From: Streptomyces sp. WZ.A104
GTDB taxonomy: Bacteria; Actinomycetota; Actinomycetes; Streptomycetales; Streptomycetaceae
Assembly: GCF_002382885.1 (NCBI RefSeq)
Contig: NZ_NWVL01000004.1
Coordinates: 1 to 64,000, forward strand
Reading direction: 5' to 3'
Length of the DNA: 64,000 bases
Positions 58,442 through 64,000 of the stretch are shown piece by piece. Below the pieces are notes generated by a model. The model saw nothing but the letters and a program-made list of their open reading frames with translations, ran no database searches and was not told the origin of the DNA. The first letter of the stretch is position 1. Each line of letters starts with the position of its first letter. The position numbers and the translations under genes were made by a program.

Positions 58442-59344
58442 TCAGACATCGATCGTCGCGGCATCCTTGACGCGCTGGGGCACGATGACGACGGGGCACG
58501 CGGCGTGGTGCAGCGCTCGGTGGGCCACTCTGCCGAGCTCCAGGCCGATGAAGCTCCCCTGACGCCGTGCTCCGACGACCAGCAGGTCGGCCGCGGCCGA
58601 CCGCTCGACCAGGATCCTGGCAGCCGCCCCCTCAGGGGTGTCCCTGCTCACCCGGACATCCGGGTACTCCCGGGCCGGTCCTTCGAGAGCCTTGTCGAGA
58701 AGCGTGGCGGCACGCGCTTCCGCCGAGTGTGCCGGATCACCCGTGATGAGCGCGTGCTCGGCGGGCCTCGGGGCCGGTTGGCGCCAGACGCTGAGAACTC
58801 TGAGGGCGCAGCCGCGAGCGGCTGCCTCACGGAAGGCGAAGCGCACCGCAGGAGCCCCGACGTCCCTGCCGCCCACCCCCAGGAGGATGCGTTGGTGTCG
58901 GGAGGCGAGCGCTATGTCATCTCCACGCACCACGACCACGGGACACACGCTGCGGGCCGCCACGACGAGGCTCACCGAACCCAGCAACACGGACGCCAGT
59001 TGTCCTCGCCCCCGTGATCCCACGACAACCGCCGAGGCCGAGGCACCCTCTCTCAGTAGGGCGCTGGTCGCGTCCTCGGCCAGCACTTCGGCGGAGACGG
59101 CAAGATCGGGCACGCGAAGCCGTGCACGCTCGGCAGCGGCGCCGATGATGTTCTCGGCGAGAACCCGACCCGCAGGCCGCTCCAGCCGGCCCACCAATAC
59201 CCCTGCCTCGTACCGCTCCCAGAGCGAGGCGTACACCAGCCTCAGCGGGATCGCATGACGCGCGGCCTCGTCAGCGGCCCAATCCACTGCTTGGAGACTG
59301 GATTCGGAGCCGTCGACCCCTACAACCAGCGGCGCTCGCATCAT
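58442..59344 (-). CDS. Tandem universal stress protein
   Basis: A 300-aa two-domain Usp. Domain 1 starts PLVVGVDGSESSLQAVDWA and has ATP-loop GSRGRGQLASVLLGS (about 113-127). Domain 2 starts ILLGVGGRDVGAPAVRFAF and ends CPVVIVPQ, with GARRQGSFIGLELGR in place of the loop. Start ATG 59344 (two adjacent ATGs, GAAGAAGGG upstream). A 16-bp palindrome lies 65 bp upstream in the region shared with the divergent usp gene at 59578. Confidence 0.92.
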   Translation of the reverse strand: MMRAPLVVGVDGSESSLQAVDWAADEAARHAIPLRLVYASLWERYEAGVLVGRLERPAGRVLAENIIGAAAERARLRVPDLAVSAEVLAEDATSALLREGASASAVVVGSRGRGQLASVLLGSVSLVVAARSVCPVVVVRGDDIALASRHQRILLGVGGRDVGAPAVRFAFREAAARGCALRVLSVWRQPAPRPAEHALITGDPAHSAEARAATLLDKALEGPAREYPDVRVSRDTPEGAAARILVERSAAADLLVVGARRQGSFIGLELGRVAHRALHHAACPVVIVPQRVKDAATIDV

Positions 59345-59408
59345 GCCCACCACCCTTCTTCGAAGGATTGACTGCTCCCAGGCTGGCACCGGGCAAAATG
59401 CCGGGCCA

Positions 59409-59424
59409 GGGCCGGTCGGTCCCC
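59409..59424. promoter_or_regulatory. Candidate DosR/OsdR-like box
   Basis: GGGCCGGTCGGTCCCC, identical over 16 bp to the copy at 50193. It lies 65 bp upstream of the minus-strand usp gene and 154 bp from the plus-strand one. Confidence 0.65.
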
Positions 59425-59488
59425 ACCTCTCGCCGACCGACCCAGGAGCCGTACGGCTGGGTGTGCTGTGGGCTGATCGGTACCGGAC

Positions 59489-59503
59489 AGGGCCGCATGG
59501 CCC
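59489..59503. promoter_or_regulatory. Second, more divergent palindromic box
   Basis: GGGCCGCATGGCCCC has perfect GGGCC/GGCCC arms around a 4-nt core and resembles the regional box. It is 75 bp upstream of the plus-strand usp gene at 59578. Confidence 0.45.
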
Positions 59504-59577
59504 CTCCTCGACCGAAGGCATCCACGTCGATGCTGAGACGAGGGTCGTCACTCCTCGGCAGACGGGACTGAGCCGAC

Positions 59578-60504
59578 ATGACAAGGACGGGCTTTCCCTC
59601 GAATGCGGGCGGGCCGCAGGCAAGCGGCATGACCGGTTCTGTGGTCGCGGGTTTCGACGGATCCCCGCAGAGCAGCGTGGCCGCATACTGGGCTGCCCGG
59701 GAGGCCGACCTACGTGCTGTCCCTCTTCGACTCGTTCATGTCCAGGAGCCGTCGGCTCCTGGACATGTCTTCCGCGCACCGGACGGTCCCTGCCGCCGTC
59801 CTGCACAGCATCTCCTCGCCCAGGAAGCCGACGAGCTCCGCAGGGCATTTCCCGCCGTGGACATCAGCGTCCGTTCAGTGGACGGCAGACCGACTGACGT
59901 ACTGTCCGAGTCCGCTGCGGGGTCGGACATGATCGTCCTTGGCTCCCGTGGGCTCGGGCCGGTCATGGGCTTCGTCCTCGGCTCCGTGAGCATGGCGGTC
60001 ATGGGCGCCGTGAACTGCCCGGTTGTGTCGGTGCGGGCCAAGAACGACGCTCCGGCCGGTCGGCGGGACGAGGCCCCGTGCGGCGACCTGACAGTGGGCG
60101 TCGACGTACGCCAACACTGTGAGGCGCTGCTGGGCTTCGCCTTCGACGAAGCGGAGCGGCGCGGTTGCGGCATTCGCTTCCTGAGCGCTTGGGCGCTGCC
60201 CCCGCTCGTGGGATACGGGGCAGCGTACGACCCAAGGGTGCACGCTCAGTTGGAGATGAGCGCCAAGGCGAGCCTGGACGATGTCCTGCTGCCGTGGAAG
60301 AAGCGGTACCCGGACGTGCGGACCGCGGCACAGGCGAGCGTCGGGCACGCTGCCGCGCAGCTCGTCGACTGTGGCCGTGAAGCCGGACTGACCGTCGTCG
60401 GCCGCCGAGTACGGGATTCTTCCCTGGGCACGCGTATCGGTCCCGTCGCCCACGCGGTGCTCCATCACGCCCGGACGCCCGTGGTCGTCGTTCCCCTCAC
60501 CTGA
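59578..60504 (+). CDS. Tandem universal stress protein
   Basis: A 308-aa two-domain Usp. Domain 1 begins SVVAGFDGSPQSSVAAYWA near residue 21 and carries ATP-loop GSRGLGPVMGFVLGS (about 122-136). Domain 2 begins LTVGVDVRQHCEALLGFAF and ends TPVVVVPLT. The start is uncertain: ATG 59578 lacks a clear ribosome site, and an internal ATG 17 codons later (MTGSVVAGFDG) fits the family N-terminus better. A hairpin terminator follows 58 bp after the stop. Confidence 0.9.
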   Translation: MTRTGFPSNAGGPQASGMTGSVVAGFDGSPQSSVAAYWAAREADLRAVPLRLVHVQEPSAPGHVFRAPDGPCRRPAQHLLAQEADELRRAFPAVDISVRSVDGRPTDVLSESAAGSDMIVLGSRGLGPVMGFVLGSVSMAVMGAVNCPVVSVRAKNDAPAGRRDEAPCGDLTVGVDVRQHCEALLGFAFDEAERRGCGIRFLSAWALPPLVGYGAAYDPRVHAQLEMSAKASLDDVLLPWKKRYPDVRTAAQASVGHAAAQLVDCGREAGLTVVGRRVRDSSLGTRIGPVAHAVLHHARTPVVVVPLT

Positions 60505-60561
60505 GCGCGTCGCTCAGCGATGCGACGGACACCGCAGAAGCGGCAACGGGTCGACGTTCCC

Positions 60562-60598
60562 GACCGAGCATGCCGCTCCCTTCGCGTCGTGCTCGGTC
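60562..60598. terminator. Hairpin between usp and rhodanese genes
   Basis: GACCGAGCA (60562-60570) pairs perfectly with TGCTCGGTC (60590-60598) across a 19-nt loop. It lies between convergent genes and touches the rhodanese stop codon, so it probably ends transcripts from both sides. Confidence 0.6.
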
Positions 60599-61169
60599 AG
60601 CGCCTGCGCAGTGCCGCGAGAGTGTTGTCGAGGTCGGCCGCGTCGGGGCGGTTGCGGGGGAGCTTGGCGAGCATCGCGGCCATGCCGCAGGTGTTGGTGA
60701 GGGCGGAGAAGACCAGTCCGGCGGCGATGCCTGCCGAGAGGATCTGGAACGCGGGGTGGACGAGGAGACCGAGGAGCAGGCCGAGGAGGACTACGGTTCC
60801 GGCGGTGAGGCGGACCTGCCGTTCCATGCCCCAGGTCGCGGGGGCTCCTTGGGGGCGGTGCAGGTCGTGACCGTCGGCCGTCCAGGCGCTGGTGCCGCCG
60901 CTGAGGGTGGCGGCGGTGATGTTGTTCTCGGCGAGGATGCGACAGGCGTTCTCCGAGCGGGCCCCGGACGCGCAGACGATCAGAACGTCACCACGGTCGG
61001 TGGCGTGTCGAATGTCGGCGAGTGCTCGCTGAATCCGGTCCAGGGGGATGTTGAGGGAACCGGGGAGATGGCCACCGGCGTACTCACCGGGGGTACGGAC
61101 GTCGATGACGATCAGCTCGTGGAGGCGGTCGCGAGTCTCGTGGATGGCAAGGGAGGAGGGCGTGGTCAT
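60597..61169 (-). CDS. Rhodanese fused to a DUF2892-like membrane domain
   Basis: A 190-aa protein. Residues about 5-105 are a rhodanese with active-site Cys in LIVCASGARSENA (about 85), which carries persulfide sulfur. Residues about 120-190 hold two hydrophobic helices (VVLLGLLLGLLVH and ILSAGIAAGLVFSAL) of the DUF2892 type, so the rhodanese is anchored at the inner membrane face. It is divergent from the CsoR-family regulator gene, and their shared 83 bp contains a C-tract/G-tract operator. A role in moving sulfane sulfur during sulfide detoxification is inferred from this set of genes. Confidence 0.9.
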   Translation of the reverse strand: MTTPSSLAIHETRDRLHELIVIDVRTPGEYAGGHLPGSLNIPLDRIQRALADIRHATDRGDVLIVCASGARSENACRILAENNITAATLSGGTSAWTADGHDLHRPQGAPATWGMERQVRLTAGTVVLLGLLLGLLVHPAFQILSAGIAAGLVFSALTNTCGMAAMLAKLPRNRPDAADLDNTLAALRRR

Positions 61170-61221
61170 GGCGGGTGTCGTCCTTTTCTGGCTGTGGGGT
61201 CCCCACCAAGGGGGAGTACAT

Positions 61222-61235
61222 TACCCCTGGGGGTA
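61222..61235. promoter_or_regulatory. CsoR/CstR-type operator
   Basis: TACCCC-TG-GGGGTA is a perfect inverted repeat in the typical C-tract/G-tract form bound by CsoR-family repressors. It lies 18 bp before the regulator start and 53 bp from the divergent rhodanese start, able to repress both. A second looser pair, TCCCC and GGGGA, flanks it at about 61200-61215. Confidence 0.8.
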
Positions 61236-61243
61236 TCTCATGA

Positions 61244-61540
<297 letters not shown>

Positions 61541-61560
61541 CACCGGGGCGGCCCTCGTGC

Positions 61561-62304
61561 TCAGGCGACCACGTCGATGGCCATGAAAGCCGCCACCGCG
61601 AGCAGCGTGAACGCGAAGACTCGCCGCAGAGTGGCACCTGCGACCTTCGCCGCCAGCCGTTTGCCGTCCCAGGCCCCGAGGATGGCCGCTCCTGCGAACG
61701 GGGCGATCACCTCCCATCGCAGGTCATCACCGGTTCCCGAGCGGGCGCCGAGGGCGGCGACGGAATTGACGGTGATGACCAGGAGGCTGGTGCCCACGGC
61801 CCGGTTCATCTGCAGACCGAGGACTCCGACGAGGGCGGGCACGGCAAGGAATCCGCCCCCCACACCGAGGAATCCCGTCACGGCGCCGAGGCCGGCACCG
61901 GCTCCGGCCGCCTTCGCGGGCCGCACCCCCTGTGTCGACTCGTCGGCGGAGGGCCGTAGCATCCGCAGCGCCGCCAGGGCGGCGATCACCACGAAACCCG
62001 CGGTGAGAGCCGTTTCGGGCACATGGCCGGCGGCTGCTCCGGCGAGGAACGCCGGCACAACTCCCGCCGCCGCGAACAATGTCCCGGCCTTCCAGGCGAC
62101 ATGGCCGTCTCTCGCGTGGGCGTAGAGGGCGGTGGCCGATGTGGCGGCGACGATGATCAGACTGGCCGTGGTGGCTGAGGCCGCCGAGAAGCCGAGCAGG
62201 TAGATCAGTGCCGGCACCGCCAGAACGCTGCCACCGCCGCCGAGCGCACCGAGCGCCAGCCCGATCAGGGCGCCTGCGGCAAGGGCGAGAACCAAGGTGC
62301 TCAC
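61561..62304 (-). CDS. TauE/SafE-family sulfite or sulfur-compound exporter
   Basis: A 247-aa inner-membrane protein with about eight helices in two similar halves, each with a family-type Gly-rich loop (ALGGGGSVLAVPAL about 20-33; GVGGGFLAVPAL about 145-158). TauE/SafE proteins export sulfite, sulfoacetate or related anions. GTG 62304 overlaps the upstream rhodanese stop (GTGA), so export is coupled to sulfur transfer. It converges on the regulator gene 20 bp away. Confidence 0.9.
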   Translation of the reverse strand: MSTLVLALAAGALIGLALGALGGGGSVLAVPALIYLLGFSAASATTASLIIVAATSATALYAHARDGHVAWKAGTLFAAAGVVPAFLAGAAAGHVPETALTAGFVVIAALAALRMLRPSADESTQGVRPAKAAGAGAGLGAVTGFLGVGGGFLAVPALVGVLGLQMNRAVGTSLLVITVNSVAALGARSGTGDDLRWEVIAPFAGAAILGAWDGKRLAAKVAGATLRRVFAFTLLAVAAFMAIDVVA

Positions 62305-62666
62305 GCTATCGAGCCGCCATCACCGCGCTCATCGATCACCGGCAGCCCTGCGGCGGCCCACGCGATCATGCCGCCCGTGACGTCCACCGCGTCCGCTCCC
62401 CGCTCGGCCAGGAGCTGCACAGCCTGCTGCGAGCGGTGTCCGCTGCGACAGATCACCACCAAGGGCCGTCCCCGCGCTGCCACCGGCATCGTCGTACCCG
62501 CGGCCAGGCCGGTGAGCGGTGCATGCACCGCGCCGGGAGCATGGCCGGTTCGCCACTCGGGCTCTTCCCGGACATCCAGCAGAACAGCTTCGGGGCAGCT
62601 CCCTGCCGTACGGGTCCACGCCTCGTCGACGGACAGGCGCTGTCCACTTCCACGGTGAAGGAACAT
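62301..62666 (-). CDS. Single-domain rhodanese sulfurtransferase
   Basis: A 121-aa cytosolic rhodanese. The active-site loop is VVICRSGHRSQQA with Cys about 85; LLDVREEPEW near 30 and TGGMIAW near 103 are typical. It moves sulfane sulfur between persulfide donors and acceptors such as thiols or sulfite. Start taken as ATG 62666, 8 nt after AAAGGTGA; a GTG four codons upstream is possible. It lies between the MBL-rhodanese gene and tauE in one operon. Confidence 0.9.
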   Translation of the reverse strand: MFLHRGSGQRLSVDEAWTRTAGSCPEAVLLDVREEPEWRTGHAPGAVHAPLTGLAAGTTMPVAARGRPLVVICRSGHRSQQAVQLLAERGADAVDVTGGMIAWAAAGLPVIDERGDGGSIA

Positions 62667-62733
62667 TGACGACGTCACCTTTCTTGTTGCTTGTCCTAGT
62701 GATCCAGTTCAGTTCGACCGGACCTTCGCCGGT

Positions 62734-64000
62734 TCAGCCGGTGACGATGGTCAGTCCGGCCTCGGCGGCGGCGCCGAAGCCGTCGTCCACGGCCACCACG
62801 TCCCGCCCGGCCGCGTCCAGCAGCGAAGCGGCGATGCCCGCGCGCATGCCGCCGGCGCAGTGCACCCAGACCGTGCCGTCGGGCACGTCGTCGATACGGC
62901 GGTGGACCTGGTGGATCGGGATGTGGACCGAGCCTTCGATCCAGCCCTCCGCACGTTCGGATGAGCGGCGTACGTCCAGCACGACGATCCGGCCCCGGTT
63001 CTGACCGGCCAGTTCGGCGAACGTGGCACGGGGAAAGGACGCGGGACTCTCGCCGGCGCGAAGCCAGTCCGCGGGACCGCCGGTCGCGGCGGAGGCTGGG
63101 CGGTCGATACCGACGCGCACCAGCTCCCGCTGGGCCGCTGCGAGCTGCTCGGCCGACTCGGCAAGCAGGGTCACCGGCTTGCCCCAGGGGATCAGCCAGG
63201 CGAGGTACGTGGCGAGCTTGCCGTCCGCCTCGAAGTTGAACGACCCCGCGACATGCCCCTCGGCGAAAGCGATGCGGTTGCGCAGGTCCACCACCCACTC
63301 CCCCGCCGCGAGACGCTCGGCGATGTCGTCGGGATCGGCGACGGCCGGCGCGGTCAGGTCCACGGGTGCGGGACCAGCCGCATTGGCGGGGCCCATGTGC
63401 GCGTAGTAGGCGGGCACGTCCTCCAGGCCCGCCAACAGCTCGGCGACGAAGGTGTCCACATCGATGGTGAGTGCCGGGTTGGCGGCCTTCTCCTTTCCGA
63501 TCGTGGTCGATTCCCCGCCGGCCTGGGCGGATGAGCAGAAGCTGCCGAATCCATGGGTGGGCAGCACCTCGGTCTCATCCGGCAGTGCGTCCGCGAGGCG
63601 GCGGGCGGAGGCGTGCTGGGAGCGGGCCAGCTGCTCGGTGAGGCGTGGCTCCACGAGATCGGGCCGCCCCACCGTACCGATGAGGAGGGAGCCACCGGTG
63701 AACGCGGCAACGGGCCGGCCCGCCTCGCTCAGCACGTACGACGTGTGATGCGGCGTATGCCCGGGCGTCGCTACCGCAGTCAGGGTCAGTTCCGCGTCGA
63801 TGATGACGGTGTCGCCGTCGGACACGGCGGTCCGGGCGAATGACACGTGTGCGTCGGCCGGAACGAGGTAGGCGGCCCCGGTGATGCGGGCCAGCTCAAG
63901 ACCGCCGGTCACGTAGTCGTTGTGGATGTGTGTCTCGACCACGTGGGTTATCGCCACACCACGCCGGGCCGCGGCGGCCAGCACCCGGTCGATGTCACGG
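62734..64000 (-). CDS. MBL-fold/double-rhodanese protein (persulfide dioxygenase-like), 5' end outside window
   Basis: 422 codons are visible and the frame is open at the right edge (a GTG at 63984 is internal; RDIDRVL precedes it). An ETHE1-like metallo-beta-lactamase domain with THIHNDYVTGG (Tyr where the last metal His often is), GHTPHHTSYV and PTHGFGSFC comes first. It is followed by a rhodanese lacking its Cys (VTLLAESAE) and a second rhodanese with Cys in VWVHCAGGMRAG. The family oxidises glutathione or mycothiol persulfide to sulfite, which the fused rhodanese and downstream rhodanese/TauE genes can handle. It is the first visible gene of the leftward sulfur operon. Confidence 0.9.
   Translation of the reverse strand, partial: RDIDRVLAAAARRGVAITHVVETHIHNDYVTGGLELARITGAAYLVPADAHVSFARTAVSDGDTVIIDAELTLTAVATPGHTPHHTSYVLSEAGRPVAAFTGGSLLIGTVGRPDLVEPRLTEQLARSQHASARRLADALPDETEVLPTHGFGSFCSSAQAGGESTTIGKEKAANPALTIDVDTFVAELLAGLEDVPAYYAHMGPANAAGPAPVDLTAPAVADPDDIAERLAAGEWVVDLRNRIAFAEGHVAGSFNFEADGKLATYLAWLIPWGKPVTLLAESAEQLAAAQRELVRVGIDRPASAATGGPADWLRAGESPASFPRATFAELAGQNRGRIVVLDVRRSSERAEGWIEGSVHIPIHQVHRRIDDVPDGTVWVHCAGGMRAGIAASLLDAAGRDVVAVDDGFGAAAEAGLTIVTG

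Overview
The window looks like a chromosomal segment of a Streptomyces or close relative: very high GC, Shine-Dalgarno sites, frequent GTG starts and 1-4 nt gene overlaps, a rare TTA codon, and gene families typical of streptomycetes. No rRNA, tRNA, CRISPR array or insertion sequence was seen.

Region 1 (1-33.9 kb) is a hybrid NRPS/PKS biosynthetic cluster that runs off the left edge. The main minus-strand operon starts at 33901 and reads leftwards. It encodes an NRPS-PKS (C-A-PCP-KS-cMT-ACP-KS-DH-KR), a PKS with a C-terminal thioesterase (cMT-ACP-KS-ACP-TE), a second PKS (KS-AT-ACP-KS-AT*-DH-ER*-KR-ACP), a KAS III-like enzyme and a discrete acyltransferase fused to an ACP. Gene joints overlap or lie within 24 bp. 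Most modules lack AT domains and one AT is dead, so the discrete AT probably loads them in trans; one module keeps a methylmalonyl-type AT. By eye the two adenylation domains read as glycine (3552-aa protein) and threonine (partial NRPS at 1-4451). A divergent plus-strand operon (4948-8030) supplies an adenylate-forming ligase, an ACP, an MbtH-like protein and two proteins of unknown function. I cannot name the product.

Region 2 (33.9-38.6 kb) is a scar zone. It holds remnants of a Rieske oxygenase, an SMI1/KNR4-type protein, a possible MFS transporter, an Lrp/AsnC regulator and a CBS-BON protein. Between them sits an intact three-gene unit (TetR regulator, membrane protein, GNAT acetyltransferase).

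Region 3 (38.6-60.5 kb) is a dormancy/low-oxygen style stress island like the DosR/DevR regulon of mycobacteria and the OsdR cluster of Streptomyces. It has a NarL-type response regulator, a broken DevS-like sensor kinase, a cation P-type ATPase, universal stress proteins, CBS-BON proteins, an Acg-type nitroreductase, a disaccharide phosphorylase with beta-phosphoglucomutase and alcohol dehydrogenase, a beta-CASP nuclease, a flavodoxin, PEP synthase and an HTH-flavin protein. A conserved imperfect palindrome, roughly GGGCCGKTCGGTCCC, lies in four divergent intergenic regions here and is the likely binding site of the shared regulator.

Region 4 (60.6-64 kb) is a reactive-sulfur cassette: rhodaneses, a TauE/SafE exporter, an MBL-fold/rhodanese protein cut by the right edge, and a CsoR-family regulator with the two-cysteine persulfide-sensor pattern plus a C-tract/G-tract operator between the divergent genes.
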